Positions 42,405 through 53,565 of a stretch of 64,000 nucleotides of DNA are shown here, piece after piece. Under the pieces are notes generated by a model, which was given only the letters and a program-made list of their open reading frames with translations, did no database searches and was not told the origin of the DNA. The stretch's first letter is position 1; each line of letters begins with the position of its first letter. This stretch comes from Diplosphaera chodatii (lineage: Eukaryota > Chlorophyta > Trebouxiophyceae > Prasiolales > Stichococcaceae). The stretch spans positions 3,348,001-3,412,000 of the forward strand of contig JAALGY010000012.1 in the NCBI GenBank assembly GCA_032358165.1, in the 5' to 3' direction. Position numbers and translations under genes: made by a program.

Positions 42405-45400
42405 ATGCGGGGCTCGGGCCTGGCGCGCCTGACAGGCCTTGGCAGCAGGCTCCTTCAGGGGGCAGGAAAGGATGCTGGGCGGGCCATGTCGACATCATCA
42501 ACCGACTTGACCGCCGTGCTGTCCGAGAAGATCCCGGAACAACAGGCGAGCAGCAAACAGCCTGGATCACTGTCTAGAAACGATCAGCAGCTACCTGGCT
42601 ACATCGTGATCATATGTGAACGCTGCACTGACACATGTGATCGCATGTGTCACTGTACCAGTGTGCAGCCAACACCTAGGTCCTAGGTTGCACTGCTTAC
42701 TGAGCTTTGTGCAGTTAGCGGAGATGACAGCCCAGTGCTTCATCACTACAGGACCGGCTGAAGAAGCTGCGGGCGTCCAAGGGCAGCTCGGAGCTGGGCA
42801 AGGTCACGGTGGGCATGGCGATTGGCGGCATGCGCGGCATCCCGGTGGGAATCCCTTCCGGCGCAGCACCACCAAAGATCATCTGCCACCTGAGGTCGTT
42901 GCTTCAGAGAAGCGGATCGTAGGCGCTAGTCCCTGCGGGGTGGTGCTGCTGTGAGCGGCGGCCACGCCATGCTGCTGCAGGGCCTGCTGTGGGAGACGTC
43001 GCTGCTGGATGCAGAGGAGGGCATCCGCTTCCGCGGCTACAGCATCCCCGAGCTGCAGGTACCCACTCCGCAATGCACTATTCACCACTACGAGCGTATC
43101 GAATCTTTCTATAGCAGGTCTGAAGCACCAGCACCAGCAGAGCGACAGTGTCCCAGGCGGCGGGCAGCTGTTCAACGCTTGCATGCCAGCACCGCACCAG
43201 CGCCTGCAGATGTGCGCTGCGCTACGCATCAGGCATTGAGCGTGCGAGGAGGAATGTCCTGGATGTTGGCTCATCATCCCCAATACTGACAACGCGCCAT
43301 GCGACCGCTGCAGGAGAAGCTGCCGGCGGCGAAGCAGGGGGGCGAGCCGCTGCCCGAGGGCCTCATGTGGCTGCTGCTCACCGGCGACGTGCGCTCCCTC
43401 CAGACTAGGGTTTAGACATAAGTCCTCGCTCTGCCGCTGGTGTTGCACCTCGGATCAGGGCTCTCGAGGCCTTGGGCGCATTTGCAGCCATTGGCAGAGC
43501 AGCCATTGCATGCTGCGGCTGGCAGCCATGCCTACATGTTGCTGCTTTATCATCGCACAGCAGCTCAGCAGCTCGTGGAGGCTCATCAAGGCACTTTTGC
43601 TTGCACCAGCACACGGGCTCCGCTTATGTGTTAGTGGGAACAACACCTCATGCTGCCTTCTGCAGACTCCAATGCTGAGCATGCTGCAGAGCTCAGCGGG
43701 GAGCTGCGGCTGCATTGGTTCCACAAAAAGGGCGCTGGGGTGGAACCTTAGCAACCCCGGCGCTGGGCGCAAGTGAAGTGGTACCTCCTGACGCAGATTG
43801 TCCTGCACCTGCAGATCCCCAGCGCAGAGCAGGTGGCGGAGCTCAGCGGGGAGCTGCGATCGCGGGCGCAGCTGCCCAGCCACGTGACGCGGGTGCTGCG
43901 GGAGCTGCCGCCGGGCACGCACCCCATGACCCAGCTGTCCATCGCCGTGCTGGCGCTGCAGGTGCGCCTGCAAACGAGGCTGGCACACAGCTTTGGGCTG
44001 TGGCACATGTCATGTGCCTCGGCAGCAGGCTGCTACCTCGAAGGTGTCATGCTGCGCTGCACATCAGGCTCAGCAGCGAGCATGCTGCAATGTACGCCGA
44101 GCCATTACTTGGCGAGTCTCCTGACAACTTATAGATGTGACATAATTGACACCCTGTCCAGTGTCACTGCGTGCCTGCTGATGCCAGTGCCCCAATCTTA
44201 CTGCAGCCCACCAGCGAGTTTGCGGCGGCCTACTCCAAGGGCATCCGCAAGACGGAGTACTGGCGCCCCGTGCTGGAGGACTCCCTCAACCTCATCGCCA
44301 AGCTGCCCGGCATCGCGGCGCACATCTACAGGTGCAGCAGAGACGCATTGGGCAGCAGGTCTGGCCTGAGCAGCTGCAACGCCGTGCTCGGCCACAACAC
44401 CAGCGCAGGGTTGCAGCGCTCCGCAATCCGCATCCCGCCTGCTACGGACATGAGCATCACAGCATAATACAGGGTGGGACACTGCGTGACACAGCCACTG
44501 ATGCCATCCTCTCGCAGGTCGACATACAAGTCGGACGAGGCGCGGCCGGCAGAGGAATCCCTGGACTGGGCCGCAAATCTGTCCCACATGATGGGTGAGC
44601 ACCTTCTGGCTTGGGGCAGTTGTCCAGTGTGCATCAGGACTCGGCCTGTGCATGCGTGGGCCAGACACCTTCTGCTGCACCCACCCTGCAGAGCGCTCAG
44701 CAACCGTGCGTAAGTTCCACTGCGCAGGCTTCGAGGACGAGGGTGCGAAGGAGATGATGCGGCTGTATCAGACCATCCACACCGACCACGAGGTGTGCCC
44801 CTGTACTACCAGTGCTGCTGTGCTGCAACCCATGGTCGCTTCCAAAGGTACTGGTTGCCACCACGGCCTGCCTGACTTCTTTGGGTCATCGAGCCATGAC
44901 TGGAAGATACCGTTCGAGCTACCAGTCAGCAGCCCCAACCTTATGTGCAGGGCGGCAACGTGAGCGCGCACGCGACGCACCTGGTGGGCTCCGCGCTGAG
45001 CGACCCGTACTACAGCTTCAGCGCGGGGCTCAACGGCCTGGCGGGCCCCCTGCACGGGCTGGCCAACCAGGAGGTGCTGCGCTGGCTGATGGACGTGAAG
45101 CAGGAGGTGCGCGGCCCGAGTTCCACCGGCGCTTCACTCAGTGTTCACAGCATCAATGGTTATGTTTGCTTCAAGTGCACCTGGCATCTATTTGGGGCTT
45201 CTCATCTGTAGCAGCTGGCCAGTGTAGAGCGTGTTATGCAGCGCCTGCGTGAGGGGCCAGTTGACACCTGCCCTGGAGCAGCATGTTTGCAGCTGTGTGC
45301 TGACCATGCCCAGGTTGTAGGCAGCCTATGGCGTTTTCCTGACCTGCTGATGTACAGCCGCATGCAGTGGTGTCTGCAGGGCACTTGAGCACACAGCCCC

Positions 45401-46787
45401 TGCTCCAGGGGCTGTTGGCTGCAGTCCCTGCAGTCACCGCAGCCTGCTGCTGTGAGGCCCCAAGGGATGACAAAATTGGCAACCACCGGCAGAGACCCTT
45501 TGCTTTTTTCCAGCCTCACATGTAGACTCACATGTAGACTCATATGTAGATTCACTGCCTGCAGCTGGGCGATGACCCCAGCAAGGAGGACGTGAAGGCG
45601 TTCACCGAGAAGACGCTGTCCAGCGGCAAGGTCGTGCCGGGCTTCGGCCACGCAGTGCTGCGGAAAACGGTGCGCACGGGTTTGATCACATACCAGCTGA
45701 TGGTGTTGTGGTGCCACAGAGGCCGAGCTGCATGCCAATGCTGCCAAGTCTACTCACATGCAATGGTGAAACAACGCAATGCAAACGAAGGCAGAATCAG
45801 AGAGCCAAAGGCGAATTATAGACGAAAGGCACTTGAAAGGCAAGTGTGCCGGTCTGGCAGGACCCGCGGTACATGGCGCAGCGCGACTTTGCACAGAAGC
45901 ACCTGCCCGACTACCCGCTGTTCAAGCTGGTGTCGCTGTTCTACGAGGTGGTGCCGCCCGTGCTGGAGGCCGGCGGCAAGGTGAGCCGCCCTGCCAACCA
46001 CACAGCGAGCATGTTGCGGCTCGTGTGCAGGCCACACTCGCGCAACACATTCATTTAGCTGTGGACAGCACTGCTGGAGGCCCCGTCGACTACACTGCAC
46101 CCTCTGAAATGTGAATCTCAATGTAAAGTCTCTGATCTCTAAACCGCAGGTGAAGAACCCGTGGCCCAATGTGGACGCACATTCGGGGGTGCTGCTGCAG
46201 CACTACGGCATGACGGAGGCCAACTTCTACACCGTGCTGTTTGGCGTGTCGCGCGCCATCGGCGTGCTCTCCCAGGTAAGTTTGAAATCGTTTTGATGAT
46301 TTACAACTAAACTTTCTAAGTTATTTTGCGCAACGGAAGCTCTACAAAACTGTGTTTCTCCAAGGCCAGAGTCGCCTCTTGTGCGACACCGTTGAGACAC
46401 ACAGCCGACCAACTGGGTCTAGCCCCTCTTGTGCAGTATTTGCGAGATCTTCTGCCATTCCAGCCCAAGGGCGATACCCGTCTTACCTGTCAGCTCTGGT
46501 GCTCAGCAGTCCTGCAGCCCCTGCATGAGACAGCTGACTGCGGGTGCTGCGGGATGGTAACACTTGTCATGCGTATGTGCTGCAGGGGGTGTGGAGCCGT
46601 GCGCTGGGGCTCCCTATCGAGAGGTGCGCCTGGTGCTTGCCATGTCGATGGAGCTGTAGCTGCCCTGACCAAGTGCTGGTTACAGGCCAGCGTCCATGTC
46701 AGCAAGTGTTTTGACCATCTCCGCTTTTTTTGACACTGCAGACCAAAGAGCATGACGATGGACTGGATCGAAAAGAATGTCAAATGA
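42405..46787 (+). CDS. CIS: Citrate synthase, mitochondrial
   Basis: Fourteen exons: 42405-42545, 42752-42844, 42981-43058, 43314-43388, 43815-43961, 44207-44331, 44518-44594, 44728-44792, 44951-45106, 45565-45669, 45861-45980, 46150-46275, 46586-46623 and 46742-46787; 463 residues. The enzyme condenses acetyl-CoA and oxaloacetate in the TCA cycle. The N-terminus ([20 protein letters not shown]) is a basic, hydroxylated mitochondrial presequence. The body matches plant type-I citrate synthase from KIPEQQDRLKKL onward. Catalytic residues are present: His in [10 protein letters not shown], His in [12 protein letters not shown] and Asp in [30 protein letters not shown] is the oxaloacetate-region signature. 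The C-terminus is short ([14 protein letters not shown]). Intron 1 must use a GC donor (CAG then GCGAGC at 42546) to keep the conserved junction. Identity is very secure. Confidence 0.97.
43666..43712 (+). pseudogene. Relic duplicate of citrate synthase exon 5 start, in intron 4
   Basis: After an intact CTGCAG-like acceptor, 43666-43712 resembles the start of exon 5 at 43815. GAGCTCAGCGGGGAGCTGCG is identical at 43689-43708 and 43839-43858. A one-base length difference would shift the frame, so it is a dead copy. Confidence 0.7.
45515..45550. repeat. Three 12-bp tandem copies beside citrate synthase exon 10
   Basis: CTCACATGTAGA repeats at 45515, 45527 and, with one change, 45539. The block ends 14 bp before exon 10 starts, so it overlaps the probable branch-point region of intron 9. 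Confidence 0.9.
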
Positions 46788-47279
46788 GCCTGCGCACCGC
46801 AGTCGAAGTCAATATGGCAGGTTGCACGGGCTTTCAGTTGTTGGGGTTCGTCAGGGGTACCGGATGCAAATGTCAGACCTGATTTGAAACCTTCAACGTA
46901 TATAGGCTCGGGACTGACTTACAGCACGCTGCTGGTGGCGTGTGCTCTTGCGCTACTGATTCATTTCATGTCATGAGCGGCGGGCCATGTTTTGGAATCC
47001 GTGAAGGCGACCTAAACAGTTTGCTCCAAGCACTGCACACACTCTGCATCTGTGGCGTGCCTCAACTGCAACAGTGCAAACCACATACCAACCACTCTAC
47101 TGTACAGTGCGCATGCAGCTGACTACTCAGGGCTGGCCTGCCTCCCGACCTGAGCAACCCCTGCGCCCATACAGGGTGGACGCTGCGCTGGATGTAGTAC
47201 AGCTGACAGTATGAGCCATATGATCCAGCTTGTCTGCCAGCAGCTGTGCCCCAGGGGATGCCTGGTGCGGCTGCAGCGG
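46788..47279. other. Convergent intergenic region
   Basis: This holds the 3' UTRs of citrate synthase and the OMA1-like gene. No coding region, repeat or RNA gene is supported. Confidence 0.55.
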
Positions 47280-50200
47280 CTAAAACATGCCGAAGAAGCT
47301 TTGCTGCCGGGCGCCACACTCTGATTTCTCCCACCACAGCCGCGCCTGCAGCCAACACGCAGGCGTCACTCACAGCACAGAGTGGCAGAACCCAAGTCGG
47401 CAGCGGGACCAGGGCAACCTGCGTGCACATGCTGTATGACAACAGCCTGTGAGTCTTGTCCATTCTACACCCTGATAACTGACCTCGGGCTCATGGGCCT
47501 CGATGGCCTGCACTCGCGCGTCCGACATCGGGTGCGTCCGCAGCATCGCCGGCACCCTGCCGCCCGTCATCTGCTTCTCGATGGCCCCCAGCTTAGTGAA
47601 CACCTGCCGTCCGGAGTCGCCAGCGTCGAACAACAGCAAGGGGCTGGGACGCGGGGTTCAGTTCATCCCAAAGTGTGCAGAACTGTTGGGCGCTGCTGCT
47701 GGCTTGCTGTATGCCGCAAGTACACACTGCGGCTTGAGAATGCTCTCCTGACAGGCCACCTTTGCAGGGATGACGCAGTGCGTGCACAGAGCAGCACCGG
47801 GACACACATCCTGGAAGTTCAGTCTGCTGGTGGTCTGCCGGTGGTTGGACACTGATTGCTTGAGAAGCACTGCAGCGTCAACCGTTTCTGATGCCCCACC
47901 TGCTTGCCGGCGGCGGGGTCGTAGCAGGCGCGCGCGGCCAGGTCCATACCCACCCTGTCCGCTTCCAGCTCCTGCTTCCTGCATCCACCAGCGCTCGCAG
48001 CAGTCAGTGCATTCAGGTGCGAACCGTCCCGTTCACGCGAATGTGTGTTGTATAGAACTCTGGTTCCCTTGCCAACCTCAGAAGACTCACGCAGCGTCTG
48101 CAGCAGCAGCCACAACATCAGCTCATAGCCTCAGCAGGGTTTTGGCAGACCCGCCTGGAGTGGGGCAGCGAGAAGGCGAGGGCGAACAGGTCCTGCGGCA
48201 GCCCGAAGCCCAGCGCCGCGTAGAACACGAGCTGGAAGATCGCAATCCACGACTGCTCCGTCACCCTCTCCGCCTGCACGGCGCAAACTCACGGCAACCT
48301 GAGCTGTAGTGCTGCATGTCATGAGCATGCTGCGGTAGCACAGCACAGGCCCAAGCAGCAGGATGCAGCGATGCTTGCAGAGGTGAGAAAAAAAAAAAAA
48401 AAAAAAAAAAAAACCCTCTGCAGGCGGCATCAGACAGGCACTGCCCTGGTCAGCATGCTCACTGCACAGCATGCAGGCAGCACATTCCTGGTGTGCTGCT
48501 GTTGCCAGTCAAGTCTCACCGCGTGCCGCGACAGCACGTGCGCCGTCTCGTGCGCCAACACTGAGGCCAGCTCGTCGTCGGTCCTGCAGATCTCCAGCAT
48601 TGGCGCATATACCACCACCTGCGCAGAGAGGCAGAGAGAGAACATCAGCAGTTTTGCATTTTTGACCAAGCCAAGCACATTTGGTTAGGCGCTGACCCCA
48701 CAGGTTGACTATGGTGCACACGTTGGCTCCAGTGGAACAGCGATAAGCTAGTGGCCTGCTGAGTGGCAAGCTGGCACAACATGACACAGCAGCAGCGGGT
48801 CACAGGAGATGACACACACAGCGACCGCCGGGTACACACTAAAGCTTGGTTTGAGGAGGCAGCCGTCACCTTGCCGCCGGGCACCACGAAGGCGTTGACC
48901 TCCTTGGCATTGATGACAGCAAACTCCCAGTTCAGGTCCTGCAGCAGCATCTGGGCAAAAGTTCGTCAGGACCAGCATTTGACAGACAGCTCGTGCAGAG
49001 CAGCTATCCACGTGTGCTCGTTTGTCAGCTGCTGCGGCCCGCTGTCATGCCGGCAGCTGTCATGCTGACCTTGTGCTGAAAATTCACACGTGGAGGCAGC
49101 TGTCGACAGCAGATCAGACGCGCCGCTGCTCGCCTCTTCAGCGCTGACAGCCGCCGCTGGTGCTGTCGCTGCAGCTCTTGGTGCCCATCATTGGCACCCT
49201 CTCAATCCGGCGATCTCTGCGCAGATTGTCTCACTGGCGGTGCCCACCTTCATGTGCTGCTGGTAGCCGCCGCCGGTGCCGTCGCCCGCCACCGCCGCGA
49301 CCTGCCGCCCGATGCGCTCCACCCGCTGCTGCGCGGGGTGACCCCGCGGCACGACCTGCCCTTTTTTCTGAGCCTCTGCCAGCACCTGTATTGCCAGTGA
49401 TGTTGATCACGGGTTCCGGTGCTGATGCTGTCAACAGCGCCGCTTGCTGCAGCTTAGCATGACATGCCTCACTCCCCCTGTTTGCTGCCCCTGTGACTGT
49501 GACTGCGAACCCCAAACCCCACTGCTCGTACGCATAATGTCTGCCCCAGCTGACACCCCTGGATCCTGATGGACTGATGCAGCTACAGATGGTGCTTCGC
49601 CCCTATTTTGCCATGCACCCGGTCTCCTGCTCTTCATGCTGCTCCGCTGCAGTGCTGACTGTGCTGTCCACTCACTATGCTGTGATCACGGGTACCATGC
49701 AGGAGCAATTGCCTGCTTGAAGGTGGCTTCCCCCATGGCCTGCTCCGCGGCAGCGCTCAGCAGGATCGCGTGCTTGCGGTGCGTGTACGGTATCTCCTGC
49801 CGCGACCACCTGCATGCAAGATAGCATTTTCGGTGAGGCTCAACTGCTGCCTTGTTGTAACACTTGAGCAGGGGAACGGTCAGTATTCAGTAGGCTGAAG
49901 CTGCATGATACTAATGACTGTTGCGTGGACATCCAAACTGACTGCCAGCATTGCTCATACTCCCAAAGACACAGGGCCAGGACCAGCTGCCAGCAAATGC
50001 CGCACCACCAGACGCCGACGACCACGCCGCCGACCACCACCCACGTCTGCCCGCTGACCTGCGTGATGACGCGCGCGCCGGTGCTGGGCGGCCGGAAGTG
50101 CTGGTACCCCCTGCAGTGCAATGCCGCCGTCAGTAAACAGCTGGCGGGCAGATGGGGGCTCCGAAAACGCTGCCGCGGCTTCCTCGCACGTGTGCCATGC

Positions 50201-50771
50201 TGCAGCTGTGTGCTGCTGTATCGCACAGCCAGCTGCTTGTTCAGATGCAGTTTGCTGCTTAGTGCCGCAGATGCATGTGCATCTATGCCATGACAGTATG
50301 CTGGCCTAGCAGCCGCATGCACCTGGCTTGACAATCACGAGGGCTTCAGTGTAGAAAGCGAAGCCCTCGTGGCCATGAGCACAGCCGCAAGCGCCTGCTG
50401 GTGGCAGCATGGTGTGCGCAGGCGGAGCAAGCAAACCCACCAACTCGCCGCCATGCATGACACATATGCCACCTATCGTTCGCTTGGTGCAATGCATCAT
50501 CGAGGCTCACGGAGCAGTACAACGCCTGATGCGCATGACTGCATCGCCACTTTCGAGTCAAACGTCTGCACCTGCCGTCGGAGTGCCACCCGCCATGCTG
50601 GCGCCGCAGCTGCTGGAAGCCCTGCTGCCAGAGCTTGCACTGAGCCTGCTGCCGCACAGCAGCTGCGCCTGCAATGAGCTCAGTGATGGCTGCCGTGTCT
50701 GCTGCCCTGCATCCTGCCTGCTGCGCAGAGAAGCCCGCCCGCAGCAGAGTGACCGCACGTCTCCTCAGCAT
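47280..50771 (-). CDS. OMA1: OMA1-like M48 zinc metallopeptidase, mitochondrial inner membrane
   Basis: Ten exons: 50572-50771, 49984-50110, 49713-49796, 49248-49385, 48870-48938, 48520-48618, 48151-48273, 47900-47971, 47484-47603 and 47280-47345; 365 residues. OMA1 cleaves inner-membrane proteins under stress, for example OPA1 in animals. The N-terminus MLRRRAVTLLRAGFSAQQAG is a mitochondrial presequence. GYQHFRPPST precedes one membrane span (TWVVVGGVVVGVWWCGICWQ). EIPYTHRKHAILLS, INAKEVNAFVVPGGK and RTDDELASVLAHETAHVLSR follow, with the HExxH zinc motif as HETAH. The third ligand is in LEADRVGMDLAARACYDP, and the end of the fold is RVPAMLRTHPMSDARVQAIE. Intron 3 requires a GC donor (CAG then GCAATT at 49712). 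Intron 6 contains a 26-base T tract on the gene strand. Family is secure; the substrate in algae is unknown. Confidence 0.92.
48388..48413. repeat. 26-bp A/T homopolymer in the OMA1-like gene, intron 6
   Basis: Twenty-six A residues on the plus strand (T on the gene strand) lie about 115 bp before the exon 7 acceptor. No adjoining target-site duplication or element was seen, so it is treated as a simple homopolymer, not a retrotransposed tail. Confidence 0.9.
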
Positions 50772-51525
50772 GGCTCAGTGTCGAGTGCAGCCTTGACAGG
50801 CGCAGAAGTCGCACGGTGCAGGTACTCGCTGCTGAAGACCGCTTTCACGCCACAGCTGAGTCCCAGTCCAACGCGCTGAAATGATGAAATGTCATGTGCA
50901 GGTGCACATCTGACATTCGCAGCGACGCACCAGCCGAATGATGTAAGTGCGGAACCCTGTGCATAAGATTGTCCAGTCTAGCATGAAAGCATATGCGGAG
51001 GAGTTGCTGCTACGTCCGGATGCGTGCAACTGGCTTCGCTGCTTCTGACTGACACGGCAGAGAGACCTGTCAGACAGGTCGTTTCTGAGAAACACCTGCG
51101 AGCTCGCCTGTCTGCAGGCTCCTACCCAGCCATATAAGCGATGCTGTGCTATCGATTTGTACTCCGGGTGCGCCTCTATGTCTCCGAGACGTTGAAGAGT
51201 GTGGTCAGCTGCTGGCCAGACCTGCCTTTGTGCAGCTGAAACTGCACGACATACAGTGCTATGGGAAACACACAATTGACATCTTTCCAGCCGACGTAGG
51301 CTGTCGCGACGAGGACACTGCTGTGTTTCGGTTCAAGGTGATATGCGCTGGCTACTGCAGACGTGCCTGCATGGTGACCAGAGGGCGCAGCGCCCCACAT
51401 TGTATACAAGATAGAGGCAGTCTCATGCATATGGTGCAGGTGCACCATCGGTTGAGGCAACACGGGAAGCATGCCACGAAGCCAATGTCTCACTCTGTGC
51501 CTCTGCAGACGTCAAAGCCTGCAGC
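50772..51525. promoter_or_regulatory. Divergent intergenic region, OMA1-like gene and membrane-protein gene
   Basis: This 754-bp gap should hold both promoters and possibly an unidentified first exon of the plus-strand gene. ATATAAG near 51132 is a TATA-like candidate for that gene. An open frame near 51146-51340 has no ATG start and no recognised domain. Confidence 0.45.
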
Positions 51526-53004
51526 ATGGCATGCTGGAGCATGGTCGCACTGGGCGGCAATGCCTGCCTGGTGGTGCTGACCATAGTGCGCAGGTTAGTG
51601 AGCACACAGAGCTGCGCCGCCCCTGCATATTGTGACCTGTGGAGGACACGTGTTACCAAGTGCGCAGCTCATTCAGTGCTTTGTGATATCACGCAGGGCT
51701 TTCCTACCCGCCCTGTTGATGGCAGCAACACCAGTGCGATGCATGCACACACCTGGTCATATGTAGGAAAATGTAGTGGCGGTTCATAAGCATGTCAACC
51801 CTCTTGTGCTCTGTGTCTGACATCAAGCAGTCAGCTGCCTTGCTGGAGGCCGCAGGCGAATCTGCGCGTCAACAGCTGTGCTGCAGGTGCTGTCCGCCTG
51901 CTTCTGGGGCTATGCAGCATACTACAGCGCCACTGCCCTGCCGCGCGCCGTGTCATGGTAAGCTCCTGCAGCCGTGCAAGTCTGCAGCCCCGCGGTGAGG
52001 TTCACCCCACTGATGCACGTGACATGTATGTGCGGGACCAGCATGCTGCCTTCTCAGATACATTCGATTTTATTAACATCACAGCATCAGCATGGCTAGT
52101 GGTTGTATGCAGGCTCCTGCCCTGCATCAAGGCGGGGATGGTGAGTGTGCAGAGGCCCCAAGGCGACGCACCACCCACAGTGACTGCAACCTCTCCCTCA
52201 TATGATATACCAGCGTCAAAATCCAACTCAAGTGCACATAAGTCTCATTGAATAGTTTTGCAGACATGTGGACGTTGGAGTCTGGCATGCAGGTGCTCAA
52301 GCCTGCAAAAGCGGCCGCTGGACTCTCAATGCTGCGCCGCTTGCTGCGGCAGATGACGCTGCTGCTGTGCCTGTCCTGGGCACAGTCCGTGGCCGGAGAT
52401 GCCGCATTCCGCGAGCGCTTGCCCGCCACGCTGCCGGCTCGCACATGGGACATCACACTGCCAGCCCTGGTGCGCATTTCTCCAGACCTTAAGGGTCTCG
52501 TTCACCACATCTGCTCTGCTGCTGTGTGTTGCGCCGCATGAAACACTCCCCTGCTGGACCTTGCAGTGCAAGAAATGATTTGCATCAACCACCTTGACCT
52601 GCGCCCGCCTTGCAGCCCGCCTATCTCGTCACTGTGGCGTTGCTCGTCGCTGGCCTCGGCGCAGCGGTGTTCATCTACTGCAGCCTGTACTGGCGGGGCG
52701 GCGGCGCGCTGCAGGCGGAGGTGAAGGGCAGCAGGGTGTGCGCGGCCATCGGCGACATCTGGGGTGCGCAGCGTTGCGTTGGTGCCCACACAAAACGGTG
52801 CTTTTGTTCTACAGAGCCTGCTGTTGATGGCAGTGCCTTGGTCGGTGATGCTGATCGATGTTCCCTTCAACAGAAGTACCAGCTGTCTGCTGGTTGAGGT
52901 CGGTTGCAGCGCCGATGGACCTGCTGATGCTGTGGGGCGCAGCGGCGGTGGCGCACGCTGCCAATGTCGGCCTGCGCCGCTGGGTGCTGATGACACAGCA
53001 GTGA
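51526..53004 (+). CDS. Unidentified multi-pass membrane protein
   Basis: Six exons, 51526-51585, 51887-51957, 52113-52140, 52293-52469, 52616-52763 and 52910-53004, join in phase to give 192 residues from the first ATG. Hydrophobic segments are visible: VALGGNACLVVLTI running into VLSACFWGYAAYYSA, a shorter QMTLLLCLSWAQSVAG, AYLVTVALLVAGLGAAVFIY and MDLLMLWGAAAVAHAANVG. That suggests about four spans. A basic, helical loop (KPAKAAAGLSMLRRLLRQ) lies between spans 1 and 2. I do not recognise the family and assign no function. The start is uncertain: the frame is open upstream of 51526 to an AG, so another 5' exon may exist. The end is well supported by the TGA at 53002-53004 and by phase. The gene is convergent with the glycosyltransferase gene. 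Confidence 0.6.
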
Positions 53005-53565
53005 GGTTGTCGCGCCACCATGGCGTCTGGGACGATATCAGCGGTACTCTGATGGCGGCGGTCTCAGCGGTCAGGGCCGCAGTTCCTTGCAGGTCAACAG
53101 TCGAGTCTAGTCTGGATCTTTGGGTTGACAGTCTGTGATGGAGTCCGACATGTTTGTATCAGTTTGAGACTGCCGTGAGGTCACAGCAACGGCGCAATAC
53201 AGCAGGCTATCTAGCTGCAGTGGGAGCTCGTGGTTTGCTACTGTCATGTTGATTCATTGTGAGTGGTATCCTGCTGCCGTGGGTGTTGAACATACGTTTG
53301 CAGGCACGGCTGACTGCGTGGCAGTTTTTGATTTTGTATGTGATAACGGCGATATGTACGAGGATGCGCACATGGCATCTGCTTCGTGTCGTTTGAGGTA
53401 CGTAGACTTGCACAAGATGCTGAGTTTCTAAAGGCGTCTGTGTCTGCTGCACATTTGGTCATACACATGATGTTGCACCACAATAGCCGCTCAGGAGCGC
53501 ACAGTACAGTTCACTCGAAGAAACACATCAGTGCGGTCATGCACCAGTTTGCCGTGCTGGACGGA
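53005..53565. other. Convergent intergenic region
   Basis: This lies between the 3' ends of the membrane-protein and glycosyltransferase genes. The sequence is AT-richer than the genes, and no coding region or repeat is supported. Confidence 0.6.

Noticed and set aside
48388..48413. A poly(A) run as the tail of a retrotransposed sequence
   Set aside because: No target-site duplication, element body or intronless gene copy is next to it. It lies inside an intron of the opposite-strand gene.
50346..50571. Extension of OMA1-like exon 1 further downstream in the same open frame
   Set aside because: The donor at 50571 gives the correct phase into the conserved GYQHFRP exon, whereas the extended frame ends without joining the protease.
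51146..51340. Open frame as the first exon of the 51526 membrane protein
   Set aside because: It has no ATG start, its product (LHDIQCYGKHTIDIFPADVG) is not hydrophobic or recognised, and no phase-proof junction to 51526 was found.
52815..52880. Hydrophobic SLLLMAVPWSVMLIDVPFN as an extra exon of the membrane-protein gene
   Set aside because: It would need phase 0 on entry, but the preceding exon ends in phase 1. Skipping it joins 52763 to 52910 in frame.
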